NCBI RefSeq assembly: GCF_002954665.1
Contig: NZ_MSCM01000002.1
Coordinates: 902,767-966,766, forward strand
Reading direction: 5' to 3'
DNA length: 64,000 nt
Source of the DNA: Polaribacter glomeratus
Lineage (GTDB): Bacteria; Bacteroidota; Bacteroidia; Flavobacteriales; Flavobacteriaceae
Both the position numbers and the translations under genes were made by a program. The notes below the pieces were generated by a model that saw nothing but the letters and a program-made list of their open reading frames with translations, was not told where the DNA came from and did no database searches. Below are positions 1-8,622 of the stretch, in pieces (the stretch's first letter is position 1; each line of letters starts with the position of its first letter).

Positions 1-1260
1 TGGCTCATTTTCAAATTCTATAAACCATTCGTGATACGGCAAACCCTTTGCTGGATCAACTTGCGGCGCAACTGTAAACTCGCTAATATTTATCTTTGTA
101 TTAGAAATTGAATCGTTTAGCGCTTTTTCAACTTCTTTACCAATAACGTGCTCGCCAAAGGCGGATATAAAATGTTTAATTCTACCCGTAACTTTAATTC
201 TATAAGGTTTTGTTGATGTAAATTCTACTGTATCCCCAATATTATATCCCCAAAGGCCGGCAGTTGTATTTAAAATGATCACGTAATTCACTCCAATTTT
301 TACATCTTTTAAAGAAATTCTTGTAGGATTCTCGTCAAAAAATTCTGTAGACGGAATAAATTCATAGAAAATTCCCGAGTCTAATTGCAACAACATTCCT
401 TTTTCTGTTTGACTATCTTGATAGGCAATAAATCCTTCGGATGCAGGATACAGTTCTATATAATCTATTTTTTTACCTATCAAGCTCTCAAATTTATTCT
501 TATAAGGTTCAAAATTTACACCTCCATAAATAAAGAAGTTAAAATTCGGAAATAATTCTGAAACTGATTTTCCTGTTTTTTCAATTAATTTTTCAAAATA
601 CATTTGTACCCAAGACGGAATGCCGCTAATTACAGACATATCCTCATTAATGGTTTCTTCTACAATTGCATTTACTTTGGTGTCCCAATCTTCAATACAA
701 TTGGTCTCCCAACTTGGCAATCTATTTTTGAGTAAATATTTAGGAACATAATGTGCTACAATACCACTTAATCGGCCTAATTTAACGCCATTTTTATCAC
801 TTAAAACAGGGCTTCCTTGTAAAAAAATCATTTTACCATCAACAAAACTTGCATCTTTTTTTTCTAGGATATAAAACAATAAAGCATTTCTTGCCGCTTT
901 AATGTGAGTTGGCATCGATTCTTTTGTAATAGGAATGTATTTAGCGCCCGATGTTGTCCCCGATGTTTTGGCAAAATAGAGCGGCTTTCCTGTCCAAAGA
1001 ACATCAGATTCACCAGCTACAATTCTGTCAACATAAGATCGTAAACCTTCGTAGTCAGAAACTTTTACACGTTTTTTAAAATCATCGTAAGTAACAATAT
1101 TTTTAAAATCGTGATCTTTACCAAAAGCAGTATTTTTAGCTTTGCTAATTAGATTTTTAAACACTTTATCTTGTGTTTTATGCGGATTGTTTGCCCACTT
1201 AAAAACTCTTTTTGTTGCAATTTTAGCAAACGGAATTGCAAATACAGACTTTATGCTCAT
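1..1260 (-). CDS. GH3 family protein (auxin-responsive promoter family), C-terminus cut by window edge
   Basis: The frame is open on the minus strand from an ATG at 1260 to the window edge, giving 420 codons without a stop. The protein starts MSIKSVFAIPFAK and carries the adenylate-forming ATP-binding motif TSGTTSGAKYIPIT near residue 100, then a GH3-like run with YGGVNFEPY and ELYPASEG. GH3 enzymes join amino acids to acyl acids through an acyl-adenylate, but bacterial members have no settled substrate, so the reaction here is unknown. It starts 2 bp after the stop of the M23 peptidase gene and is probably co-transcribed with it. The full family length is about 500 residues, so roughly 80 are missing. 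The fold is fairly certain and the function is not. Confidence 0.88.
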   Translation of the reverse strand, partial: MSIKSVFAIPFAKIATKRVFKWANNPHKTQDKVFKNLISKAKNTAFGKDHDFKNIVTYDDFKKRVKVSDYEGLRSYVDRIVAGESDVLWTGKPLYFAKTSGTTSGAKYIPITKESMPTHIKAARNALLFYILEKKDASFVDGKMIFLQGSPVLSDKNGVKLGRLSGIVAHYVPKYLLKNRLPSWETNCIEDWDTKVNAIVEETINEDMSVISGIPSWVQMYFEKLIEKTGKSVSELFPNFNFFIYGGVNFEPYKNKFESLIGKKIDYIELYPASEGFIAYQDSQTEKGMLLQLDSGIFYEFIPSTEFFDENPTRISLKDVKIGVNYVIILNTTAGLWGYNIGDTVEFTSTKPYRIKVTGRIKHFISAFGEHVIGKEVEKALNDSISNTKINISEFTVAPQVDPAKGLPYHEWFIEFENEP

Positions 1261-1262
1261 AG

Positions 1263-2123
1263 TTAAAAATCGATCAAATTTGTAGGATTGATGGCGTAAC
1301 CACCACTCCAAAGTTCAAAATGTAAATGTGGCCCAGTTGAAAGTTCACCGGTAGAACCAACGCTGGCAATTACTTCTCCAGATTTTACAAGATTGCCCTG
1401 CTCTTTTAGAAGATTACCATTGTGTTTGTAAACAGAAATATAATCGTAGGCATGTTTTAAAATAATTACATAACCCGTTTCAGTTGTCCAGCCAGAAAAA
1501 ATAACAGTTCCGTCTGCAATTGCCTTAACAGCTGTATTTGTTTTAGCAACAATATCTAACGCTAAATGATTTTTTTTAAGATTAAAACCTTGCGAAATTG
1601 TACCTGTTAAAGGCGCAAAAAATACAATTTTTACGTTTGTTAACGCATTATTCTGAATAGGAAAACGATCTTCTACATCTATTTTTTCTCTAAAAATAGA
1701 ATCTTCTTTAGAAGCATTTAACAAACTATCCTGAATTTTAATACTTTCTGATAATTGCAAAGAATCTAGTACTTCTGCTCTTATTTCTCCTGTTAAAATT
1801 GGTTGTAAAGCTTTTGTAAAATCTTGTAAAATGGTTAGTCTTTTCTTTAAAGAATCTGTCTGAATTGCTAATTTAGTAGCTTTTATTTTTAATTCTGTAG
1901 ATGAGTAACCAGGAATATATTGTTTTATGGGTGTAAAAGTGATAAAAAAAGTGGTAACAAAAATTAATAAAAAAGAAAGTACACCGCCTAAAACAAAAAC
2001 ATTTAACAAAGATAAACGCAAAGAAAAACGTTCTTCAAAAGTACCTTCGTTTAAAACAACCAACCTATATTTATTGGTTAATCTTTGTTTTAACTTACCT
2101 TTTTTCTTTTTATGCTTTCCCAC
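1263..2123 (-). CDS. M23 (LytM-type) zinc metallopeptidase with N-terminal membrane anchor
   Basis: This 286-residue protein has a basic cytoplasmic N-terminus (KHKKKKGK), one membrane helix at about 38-63, a linker with coiled-coil character (75-150) and a C-terminal LytM domain. The zinc-site residues are intact: H186 and D190 in NHLALD, and H266 and H268 in PHLHFE. It should be a single-pass inner-membrane protein cutting peptidoglycan cross-links in the periplasm, or an activator of amidases. All ligands are present, so it is probably active. It lies downstream of nadD (48 bp gap) and just upstream of the GH3 gene on the same strand. Confidence 0.92.
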   Translation of the reverse strand: MGKHKKKKGKLKQRLTNKYRLVVLNEGTFEERFSLRLSLLNVFVLGGVLSFLLIFVTTFFITFTPIKQYIPGYSSTELKIKATKLAIQTDSLKKRLTILQDFTKALQPILTGEIRAEVLDSLQLSESIKIQDSLLNASKEDSIFREKIDVEDRFPIQNNALTNVKIVFFAPLTGTISQGFNLKKNHLALDIVAKTNTAVKAIADGTVIFSGWTTETGYVIILKHAYDYISVYKHNGNLLKEQGNLVKSGEVIASVGSTGELSTGPHLHFELWSGGYAINPTNLIDF

Positions 2124-2171
2124 AAAATAGTGTTTTTATTGATATTTAGATACAACGTAAAAGTAGCGAAA

Positions 2172-2756
2172 CTATTTTTTATAAAAATTCATTTCATCAA
2201 TATACTCCCAAACTTCTTTGGTTAATAACGGTTTTACGTTCTTTTTATTTTTAATTCCGTTTCTAATCATTGTAGACGAAATTTGCACAATTGGCGCATT
2301 AACTAAATGAATTTTCGGATGATTTTTAAATTGATGTTCTACGGTTCCCTCTGCAATTCTTGGATACACATATATATGATGATGTTCTAGAATAGTTTCA
2401 TAATTTTTCCATTTATGAAAACTTTTTAAATTGTCTTCGCCCATAATTAGGCAAAATTCTTTCTCAGGATAATTTTCTAAAATATGTGCTAATGTAAAAA
2501 CCGTGTAATTTGGTTGCGGCAATTTAAACTCAATATCAGATGGTTTAATTTTTTTATAACCTTCTGTTGCTTTGTAAACAAGTTCAAATCTATGGTGATT
2601 GTCTAATAAAGAATTTTTCTTTTTAAACGGATTATGAGGTGTAACAACCATCCAGATTTCATCCAAATCAGAATGTTCAACCATATGATTTGCAATGATT
2701 AAATGACCAATATGAATTGGGTTAAATGTGCCAAAGTATAATCCTATTTTACTCAT
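2172..2756 (-). CDS. nadD: Nicotinate-nucleotide adenylyltransferase
   Basis: This 194-residue enzyme transfers AMP from ATP to nicotinate mononucleotide to make deamido-NAD in NAD synthesis. The nucleotidyltransferase signature GTFNPIHIGH is at 9-18 with the catalytic H15xxH18 pair, and ISSTMIR is at 159-165. The length is normal for the family. It sits between gmk and the M23 peptidase in a run of minus-strand housekeeping genes. The 93-bp gap to gmk shows no convincing terminator, so read-through from gmk is likely. Confidence 0.96.
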   Translation of the reverse strand: MSKIGLYFGTFNPIHIGHLIIANHMVEHSDLDEIWMVVTPHNPFKKKNSLLDNHHRFELVYKATEGYKKIKPSDIEFKLPQPNYTVFTLAHILENYPEKEFCLIMGEDNLKSFHKWKNYETILEHHHIYVYPRIAEGTVEHQFKNHPKIHLVNAPIVQISSTMIRNGIKNKKNVKPLLTKEVWEYIDEMNFYKK

Positions 2757-2849
2757 GCTATTAAGTTTGAAGCAGGAATTCTAAAGTTTAAATAAGAAAA
2801 TTTAGCTTAACTTTCTTTAAATTTTATTCCTCCAGGTTTCAGTCTTTTT

Positions 2850-3428
2850 TTATTTATTTAAAAAATCAGCAACTAACTCTTCTGCTTCTTTTAAAGCAAC
2901 TTCTAATTCGTAGTTTTTGATAATTTTATCAAATTGCGGTGCTGTTGCTAATTCTACAGAAGCTTTTGCAATACGCATATTAATTTTTTCTTCACTTTCT
3001 GTTTTACGCTTCTTTAAACGTATTTTTAATTCGTCTACACTTGGTGGTTTTACAAAAACCGATAGTGTTTCGTCTGGAAATTTCTTTTTAATTCGTAAAC
3101 CACCAACAACATCTATATCAAAAATAACGTGTTTTTTAAGTGCCCAAATACGTTCAATTTCACTGTTTAAAGTTCCGTAAAAACTATCTCTGTAAACTTC
3201 TTCCCATTCTAAAAATGCATCACTTTTAATGTGGTTTTTAAACTCTTTTAGAGAGATAAAGTAGTAATCAATTCCGTTTTCTTCAAAGCCTCTTGGTTCT
3301 CTAGAAGTTGCTGATATAGAGAATTCTAGATTAAGTTTTTCTTGTTTTAATAAGTGGCGAACGATAGTAGTTTTTCCAGAACCTGAAGGTGCTGAAAACA
3401 CAATTAATTTTCCTTTAAAATCTGACAT
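2850..3428 (-). CDS. gmk: Guanylate kinase
   Basis: This 192-residue cytosolic kinase phosphorylates GMP to GDP. The P-loop APSGSGKT spans 13-20, and the GMP-binding segment includes SATSREPRGFEENGIDYYF around 39-57. The length matches bacterial Gmk. It follows yicC in the same direction, a pairing common in bacteria and kept here, with 75 bp between them occupied by a short tandem and inverted repeat. Confidence 0.97.
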   Translation of the reverse strand: MSDFKGKLIVFSAPSGSGKTTIVRHLLKQEKLNLEFSISATSREPRGFEENGIDYYFISLKEFKNHIKSDAFLEWEEVYRDSFYGTLNSEIERIWALKKHVIFDIDVVGGLRIKKKFPDETLSVFVKPPSVDELKIRLKKRKTESEEKINMRIAKASVELATAPQFDKIIKNYELEVALKEAEELVADFLNK

Positions 3429-3503
3429 ATAATTTAGTTTTTGGTTGCTGGTTTTTGGTTGATGGTTTTTGCTAATAACTAAAAACGATCAACTAAAAAC
3501 CAA
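3429..3503. repeat. Tandem 14-bp repeat with inverted partner between yicC and gmk
   Basis: The unit TTTTTGGTTGCTGG (3438-3451) is followed by TTTTTGGTTGATGG (3452-3465) and a partial third copy. At 3478-3502 the complementary pattern appears (AACTAAAAAC twice). The transcript could fold into a long AU-rich hairpin between the yicC and gmk reading frames. Repeats of the general form CTAAAAACCAA are frequent between genes in Flavobacteriaceae, from memory. No protein is encoded here. Confidence 0.6.
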
Positions 3504-4370
3504 TTAAAGTACGTTTAAAATCTGTTCTTTAATTTGCTCAAGTTCGTTTTTCATTTGAATTACCGCTTTTTGCATTGGTGCAAAATTAGCTTTAGAACCT
3601 GTTGTATTTATTTCTCGTCCCATTTCTTGCACAATAAAACCTAGTTTTTTTCCATTAGAATCTTCAGTTTCTAAAGTTTGTAAAAAGTATTCTAAATGAT
3701 TTGCCAAACGCACTTTTTCTTCATTAATATCTAGTTTTTCTAGATAATAAATCAATTCTTGTTCAAAACGATTTTGATCTGTTTCTACTTTTAGATCATC
3801 AATAGCTTTTTGTAAACGCGCTTTTACGTTTTCAATTCTATCTGCATCAAAAGAATATACTTCTTCCAAATATTTTTTAATATTGGTAATTCTTTCTCTA
3901 AAATCGATTTCTAAAGAACCAGCTTCATCAATTCTATATTGTACAATTTCTTTAATTGCTAAATCAATATTTTGGTTAATGAGGTTCCATTCGTTTTCAT
4001 CTAATTCTTCGCGTTCAGTTTTTAGGGCATCAGGCATTAATATTGCCATTTTTAATAACTCGACATCATCACTTGAGCCAATAGAATAGATGCTTCTTAG
4101 TTGCTCTACGTATTGTTTTACAACCGCTTTGTTTACTGTTGTAGAAGTTTCATCCGCAGTCATTTCTACATAAATTGAAAAATCTATTTTACCTCTAACT
4201 AAAGCACTGGCTAGTTTTTTACGAACATCTAATTCTTTTTCTTTGTAATAAGAAGGAATTCGAACGTTTAAATCTAAATTTTTACTGTTTAGGGATTTTA
4301 TTTCTATGGTTACTTTTTTTGTTGGCAGTTGCAACACAGATTTTCCGTAACCTGTCATAGATTGAATCAT
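3504..4370 (-). CDS. yicC: YicC/YloC family endoribonuclease
   Basis: The 288-residue protein starts IQSMTGYGK, the typical YicC N-terminus, and ends with the conserved segment around GSKANFAPMQKAVIQMKNEL. E. coli and B. subtilis relatives are endoribonucleases involved in RNA turnover, and the family includes the stationary-phase protein YicC. The length is standard. It is followed by gmk, as in many bacteria. The family call is firm; the RNA targets in this organism are unknown. Confidence 0.94.
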   Translation of the reverse strand: MIQSMTGYGKSVLQLPTKKVTIEIKSLNSKNLDLNVRIPSYYKEKELDVRKKLASALVRGKIDFSIYVEMTADETSTTVNKAVVKQYVEQLRSIYSIGSSDDVELLKMAILMPDALKTEREELDENEWNLINQNIDLAIKEIVQYRIDEAGSLEIDFRERITNIKKYLEEVYSFDADRIENVKARLQKAIDDLKVETDQNRFEQELIYYLEKLDINEEKVRLANHLEYFLQTLETEDSNGKKLGFIVQEMGREINTTGSKANFAPMQKAVIQMKNELEQIKEQILNVL

Positions 4371-4440
4371 GCAATCGTTGTTTTAAATGAGGGGCAAATA
4401 TAAGTTTTATTTCGTGGAATTGATCAGTGTAAATTACTGC

Positions 4441-5349
4441 TTACGTTTTTAGAGACTTAGTAGTGTTTTTTACTTGTTTGGTAACTAAAAACACGCCAAA
4501 AAAGATGATGATTGTTGCAGAAATCTTTACTAAACTTAGAGAATCACTACCAACAATTAAGGCGTAAATAGTTGCTATTACTGGTTGTAGATAAATAAAA
4601 ACACTAACCGTTGTTGGTCTTAATTTTGTTAAACCATACAGATTAAAAAGATACGTTACACAGGTTGTAAAAATGACTACAAAACCAATATTTAGATACA
4701 TTTTTGTTGGTATTTCTTGCCAAACTACTTCTGTTAATTCGTTGTAAGAAAAAGGAATAACAAAAATTAAACCAAATAAATACAACCATTTTACAAAAAC
4801 AATTGGATGGTATTTTGCAATTAAATTTTTTGCTAAAACTAAATACAATCCATAAGAAGCGGCGTTTATAAAAACCAAAAAGTTTCCTAAATTACTATTT
4901 GTAGCATTTGCGTTGTTAGAGCTACCATACGTAATTAACAAAACTGCGCCAATTAAACCGATAAAAATTCCTAAAATTTTCTGTTTTTCAATGGGTTTTT
5001 TTATTAAAATACTCGAAAAAATAAGCACCATTATGGGGCTAGTTACCATCATTACAGAGGCGCTTATTGGTGTTGTTAAGCTTAATCCTTTAAAAAAGGC
5101 AAGCATGTTTAAGGTGATGCCAAAAAAGGAAGCAAACAATATTTTTTTATAATCTTCTTTTGCAACTTTTTGCGATTTAATAAACAAACCAGCTGTCCAA
5201 AAAACGATGGTTGCGCCAGAAACTCTTAAAAAAATAAAAGCATACGGTTTTATGTATAAGGGCATTACTTCTTTCGCAATTGTAAATGTTACTCCGTAAA
5301 TTAGGGTAGCAATAGAAACGGCAATTAATGCTACTATTCTTTTATCCAT
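4441..5349 (-). CDS. EamA/DMT family transporter
   Basis: This is an integral membrane protein of about 302 residues and ten predicted helices, formed by two EamA repeats, the first near 5-140 and the second near 155-295. EamA proteins export or import metabolites; the substrate cannot be read from sequence. I prefer the ATG at 5349 (MDKRIVALIAVSIATLIYG), which puts the first helix at the N-terminus as in relatives, over an upstream ATG at 5379 that would add ten residues. A series of hairpins ending in a terminator-like stem lies just upstream (5410-5520), so the gene may have a structured leader. Confidence 0.9.
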   Translation of the reverse strand: MDKRIVALIAVSIATLIYGVTFTIAKEVMPLYIKPYAFIFLRVSGATIVFWTAGLFIKSQKVAKEDYKKILFASFFGITLNMLAFFKGLSLTTPISASVMMVTSPIMVLIFSSILIKKPIEKQKILGIFIGLIGAVLLITYGSSNNANATNSNLGNFLVFINAASYGLYLVLAKNLIAKYHPIVFVKWLYLFGLIFVIPFSYNELTEVVWQEIPTKMYLNIGFVVIFTTCVTYLFNLYGLTKLRPTTVSVFIYLQPVIATIYALIVGSDSLSLVKISATIIIFFGVFLVTKQVKNTTKSLKT

Positions 5350-5409
5350 TAGGTAAATGAGCTCTAAAATTAGGCACAAAGTTGATGATAAATTTTAAAA
5401 TTGAGGCAC

Positions 5410-5520
5410 AAAAAAAGAGTTTCAATTTTATTGAAACTCTTTTTACTTTGGTTATCTAACTTTTGGTTAGTCCACCAAAGGTGGAATCCTTATAAGGCTA
5501 AAAATTGTTTTTTTTAGTTT
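5410..5520 (-). ncRNA. Possible structured leader or small RNA upstream of the EamA gene
   Basis: Read on the minus strand, 5520 to 5410 gives a run of small stems. These are CCTTATAAGG (5488-5497), TCCACC-AAA-GGTGGA (5471-5485), CTAAC-ttttg-GTTAG (5456-5470) and a 12-bp stem at 5413-5443 whose 3' side runs into seven T residues. The last looks like an intrinsic terminator placed 60 bp before the EamA start. This is the layout of an attenuator, riboswitch or short terminated RNA. I do not recognise a known riboswitch class, and a promoter is not clear, so this is inference from structure alone. Confidence 0.35.
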
Positions 5521-5578
5521 ATTCGTTAACAACACTTTAATGCAAGCATTTTTAATTTAAATTCGGATTTTTTGTCAC

Positions 5579-5611
5579 TTGCAAGATACAAATTTTATAA
5601 TACTATATTTG
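5579..5611 (+). promoter_or_regulatory. Bacteroidota-type promoter of upp
   Basis: The -7 element TATATTTG lies at 5604-5611 and a TTG at 5579-5581, with a 22-bp spacer, inside the 17-23 bp range known for Bacteroidota sigma factor promoters. It is 18 bp upstream of the upp ATG. Confidence 0.65.
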
Positions 5612-5629
5612 TTGCCATAATTTATTAAA

Positions 5630-6283
5630 ATGGAGATACACTATATTGGCGAATCGAATTCAGTTTTAAATACTTTTATAGCCGAAATAAGAGATAAAAA
5701 AATTCAAAAAGATTCTTTACGTTTTAGAAGAAATATAGAAAGAATTGGCGAAATTTTAAGCTATGAATTAAGTAAAAGTCTGTCTTATTTAAGTGTTTCT
5801 GTTGAAACTCCTTTAGCTACAAAAAACGTACAATTGCCAAATAATAACTTGGTTTTATGTTCTATACTTAGAGCGGGTTTACCTTTGCATCAAGGGCTTT
5901 TAAATTATTTTGATAAAGCAGAAAATGCTTTTATTTCTGCATATAGACATCATCCAAACAATGGTGAGGAATTTGAGATTATTGTAGAATACTTTGCATC
6001 ACCAGAAATAGAGAATAAAACTTTATTATTGGCAGACCCAATGCTGGCAACTGGTCAATCTTTAGTGGCTGTTTACGAAGCTATTAAGAAATACGGAACT
6101 CCCAAAGAATTACATGTAGTTGTAGTTATTGGATCTAGAGCTGGTATAGAATTTATAGATAAGCATTTTCCAGAAAACACCCATTTATGGATTGCTGCTA
6201 TTGACGAAGAACTAAACGAAAAAGGATATATTGTGCCTGGTTTAGGCGATGCAGGAGATTTGGCTTTTGGTCAAAAACTATAG
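5630..6283 (+). CDS. upp: Uracil phosphoribosyltransferase
   Basis: This 217-residue enzyme makes UMP from uracil and PRPP in pyrimidine salvage. The PRPP loop DPMLATGQS is at 136-144, and the uracil-binding C-terminus has VPGLGDAGD near 200-212. The length is close to the usual 208-210. It has its own promoter. Its stop codon overlaps the stop of the convergent DUF6427-type gene in the palindrome CTATAG (6278-6283), so no terminator separates the two. Confidence 0.95.
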   Translation: MEIHYIGESNSVLNTFIAEIRDKKIQKDSLRFRRNIERIGEILSYELSKSLSYLSVSVETPLATKNVQLPNNNLVLCSILRAGLPLHQGLLNYFDKAENAFISAYRHHPNNGEEFEIIVEYFASPEIENKTLLLADPMLATGQSLVAVYEAIKKYGTPKELHVVVVIGSRAGIEFIDKHFPENTHLWIAAIDEELNEKGYIVPGLGDAGDLAFGQKL

Positions 6284-7207
6284 AAAAAAACAAAAGAAAA
6301 TACTGCCAACTAAAAAGCCGTATAAAATTAAATTCTTAACACTGTTTTTTTTAATTAATTGAATTCCGTTTGTAATAATTACAGAAGCAGGGAATAATAT
6401 AAAAAGAACTTCCGATCCATTTTTAGCAGGTAATAAAGCTAAATAAATAAGTACAATTAAAAAATTTGTGATTAGTAAATTCCAACTTCTTCTAAATGTA
6501 TTACTAACGCCTATCGTTTTTGCTGATTTAAAAATTATAGAAAATAACGAAGCTATAAATATGCAAACAAAAAACCAGCTAAATTTTGTTTTGGTGTAAA
6601 GCTCAATATCAAAATTGAGATTAAAATCAAAAAGGCTTGTAAATACCTTCGTTTTATCAAACCAAAAAAAGTAAGTAAAATAAATAAATAAAGGTGTTAT
6701 AAAACCTGCAATAGGAGTAAAAAGAGTGTGTAAAGTTATTTTTTGATGTAAAGAAATACCAGTAAAAATTAGAATAAAAAATAAAATAGAAATAGGTTCT
6801 AAAATAAACAAGATTCCTAGCCAAAAGCCGCTATCAAACAATTTCTGAATTACTTTTTTTGACGAACGTAAACTGTAGAGTTTGCGTAAAAAAAACAAGT
6901 AAATTGTTACTAAAATAAGGGTTTTATAATTGCTTAATTCAGGTAAAACACAAATTACGAAAAGTGTAAAAAGAAAATAAGCATACGAATTATCAAAAGT
7001 TAGTTTATTTTTATTGAGTATAAAGTTGTAAAAGAAAAATACACTTAAAAAAAGTAGTAATAATAGAAAGCTCTGTAGTAGTTTATCCGCAGAAAAACCA
7101 ACTGTAAAAAAAGTAGAAACAGTAGCTATTAAATAACAGACAAGAAAGAAAACAAGTATACCTATAAAATTAATAGGTTTAGATTTGTTTAAAAAATTGG
7201 CTAGCAT
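6278..7207 (-). CDS. DUF6427-type polytopic membrane protein
   Basis: The 309-residue product is almost entirely hydrophobic, with about eight to ten predicted membrane helices and a short basic loop near 113-125 (LRSSKKVIQK). I recognise it as the flavobacterial family found beside upp, called DUF6427 in databases; function unknown. It converges with upp and diverges from the small gene at 7249. The high TM content makes a transport or assembly role possible, but nothing in the sequence shows it. Confidence 0.72.
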   Translation of the reverse strand: MLANFLNKSKPINFIGILVFFLVCYLIATVSTFFTVGFSADKLLQSFLLLLLFLSVFFFYNFILNKNKLTFDNSYAYFLFTLFVICVLPELSNYKTLILVTIYLFFLRKLYSLRSSKKVIQKLFDSGFWLGILFILEPISILFFILIFTGISLHQKITLHTLFTPIAGFITPLFIYFTYFFWFDKTKVFTSLFDFNLNFDIELYTKTKFSWFFVCIFIASLFSIIFKSAKTIGVSNTFRRSWNLLITNFLIVLIYLALLPAKNGSEVLFILFPASVIITNGIQLIKKNSVKNLILYGFLVGSIFFCFFL

Positions 7208-7248
7208 TGTTTCTTTTGTTATTTTTGCAACGTAAAGATAATTAAGTT

Positions 7249-7458
7249 ATGATAGCAAGCAATATTTTTAAGTGGATTGGTAGTTTATTTACCGAAATTT
7301 TATTTATCCCTTTTAACACATTACGCAAGGGAGATTTTAATTGGTGGTCTGCAAACACTATAAACTGGCTTTTTTTAGGCGTTTTATTAGTTTTATTTGC
7401 TTATTGGATGAAAGAATGTACAAAGTTCTTGAGAGAAGGAACAGAAGACAAGTCTTAA
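7249..7458 (+). CDS. Small membrane protein, DUF6341 type
   Basis: The 69-residue protein begins MIASNIFKWIGSLFTEILF, has a hydrophobic segment at about 40-56 (NWLFLGVLLVLFAYWM) and a charged tail. It matches the small flavobacterial DUF6341 family that accompanies DUF6427 and upp; these are sometimes misnamed uracil phosphoribosyltransferase because of that neighbourhood. It starts 9 bp upstream of trmB and probably shares its transcript. Function unknown. Confidence 0.75.
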   Translation: MIASNIFKWIGSLFTEILFIPFNTLRKGDFNWWSANTINWLFLGVLLVLFAYWMKECTKFLREGTEDKS

Positions 7459-7467
7459 ACCTGCATA

Positions 7468-8139
7468 TTGGGAAGCAAAAATAAACTAAAGCGTTTCGAA
7501 GAAAATGAAACGTTTCAAAATGTCATTCAACCTACTAGAGAAGAAGTTGTTACTAATTTTTCTTTAAAAGGGAAATGGCATTCTTTTTTTAAAAACGACA
7601 ATCCTATTGTTGTTGAGCTAGGTTGTGGTAAAGGAGAATACACCATTGCATTAGCTAAAAAAAATCCGAATAAAAACTTTATAGGAATTGATATAAAAGG
7701 CGCTCGTTTTTGGCGAGGAGCAAAAACTGCTATTGAAGAAAATCTTGATAATGTGGCTTTTGTAAGAACTCAAATTGAGTTGGTCGATTTTATTTTTGCT
7801 GAAAATGAAGTTTCAGAAATCTGGATTACTTTTCCAGATCCACAAATAAAGTTTCAGCGCACCAAGCATAGAATGACAAATGCTACTTTCTTAAAAAAAT
7901 ACCATCATATTTTAAATGAAAACGGAATTATGAATCTTAAAACAGATTCAGAATTTATGCATGGTTATACGTTAGGTTTGTTGCATGGAGAAGGACACGA
8001 AATTTTATATGCAAATCATACTGTTTATAAAAACGATGGTGCGCCAAAAGAAGTTACAGAAACACAAACTTTCTACGAAAACCAATATTTAGAAGTTGGT
8101 AAACCGATTACATATATTAAGTTTAGATTAAAATATTAG
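7468..8139 (+). CDS. trmB: tRNA (guanine-N7-)-methyltransferase, TTG start
   Basis: This 223-residue enzyme methylates G46 of tRNA using S-adenosylmethionine. The SAM motif LGCGKGEY is at 51-58, the TrmB motif TFPDPQ at 121-126, followed by KxxH..R (RTKHRM). The start is TTG at 7468: the product MGSKNKLKRFEENETF is the standard N-terminus in flavobacteria and there is no ATG nearby in frame, so TTG must be used. The gene follows the DUF6341-type gene after 9 bp. Confidence 0.95.
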   Translation: MGSKNKLKRFEENETFQNVIQPTREEVVTNFSLKGKWHSFFKNDNPIVVELGCGKGEYTIALAKKNPNKNFIGIDIKGARFWRGAKTAIEENLDNVAFVRTQIELVDFIFAENEVSEIWITFPDPQIKFQRTKHRMTNATFLKKYHHILNENGIMNLKTDSEFMHGYTLGLLHGEGHEILYANHTVYKNDGAPKEVTETQTFYENQYLEVGKPITYIKFRLKY

Positions 8140-8142
8140 TAT

Positions 8143-8170
8143 CGTCATTGCGAGGTACGAAGCAATCTGT
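8143..8170. repeat. Short intergenic repeat, family A (single arm)
   Basis: The sequence around CATTGCGAGGTACGAAGCAA, continuing ATCTG, resembles the left arm of the hairpin at 16217-16290. Sequences of this type are scattered between genes in many Bacteroidota genomes, from memory. Only one arm is present here, so it looks like a remnant. Confidence 0.6.
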
Positions 8171-8292
8171 TCTTTATTTTACAAAGATTTTTTTTAATTA
8201 TTTTTGAGCCTTTATAGCGTTTGATGAATCTCCAATTTTCTCTGCGGAACTCTGTGTCATAACTATTACATCAAATTTTATATCTTCACTAC

Positions 8293-8622
8293 ATGAAAGA
8301 AACCGACAATTTTTTTGATAAAGTGTACCAAGTTACACGCTTAATTCCCTTTGGCCGCGTTACAAGTTACGGCGCAATTGGTATTTATTTAGGCGCCGCA
8401 AAATCGGCAAGAATGGTTGGTTGGGCAATGAATAAATCTCATAATTTAGATGATGTTCCTGCGCACAGAGTTGTCAATAGAAAAGGATTATTGACAGGAA
8501 AACACCATTTCGATGGCACAAACTTAATGCAACAATTGCTAGAAAACGAAGGCATTGTGGTTATTGATAATCAAATTCAAGATTTAGAAAAAGTGTTTTG
8601 GAGTCCTACTGAGGAGTTATAA
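8293..8622 (+). CDS. Alkyltransferase-like (ATL) DNA-repair protein, MGMT fold without active cysteine
   Basis: The 109-residue protein has the DNA-binding part of O6-alkylguanine methyltransferase: IPFGRVTSYGAIG (18-30), the Arg-finger segment SARMVGWAM (38-46) and the active-site block VPAHRVVNRKG (55-65). In MGMT this block reads PCHRV with the acceptor Cys; here it is PAHRV with Ala57. ATL proteins (often PWHRV) bind O6-alkylguanine, flip it out and recruit nucleotide excision repair, so this is probably a damage sensor and not a methyltransferase. It converges with the Fic gene, sharing the stop palindrome TTATAA. Confidence 0.87.
   Translation: MKETDNFFDKVYQVTRLIPFGRVTSYGAIGIYLGAAKSARMVGWAMNKSHNLDDVPAHRVVNRKGLLTGKHHFDGTNLMQQLLENEGIVVIDNQIQDLEKVFWSPTEEL

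Noticed and set aside
1927-2130. Open frame on the plus strand (67 codons)
   Set aside because: It is antisense to the M23 peptidase gene and its sequence is Lys/Thr-rich low complexity, as expected for a shadow.
3429-3503. Tandem repeat as a possible CRISPR array
   Set aside because: Units are 14 bp without unique spacers, so it is a simple repeat.
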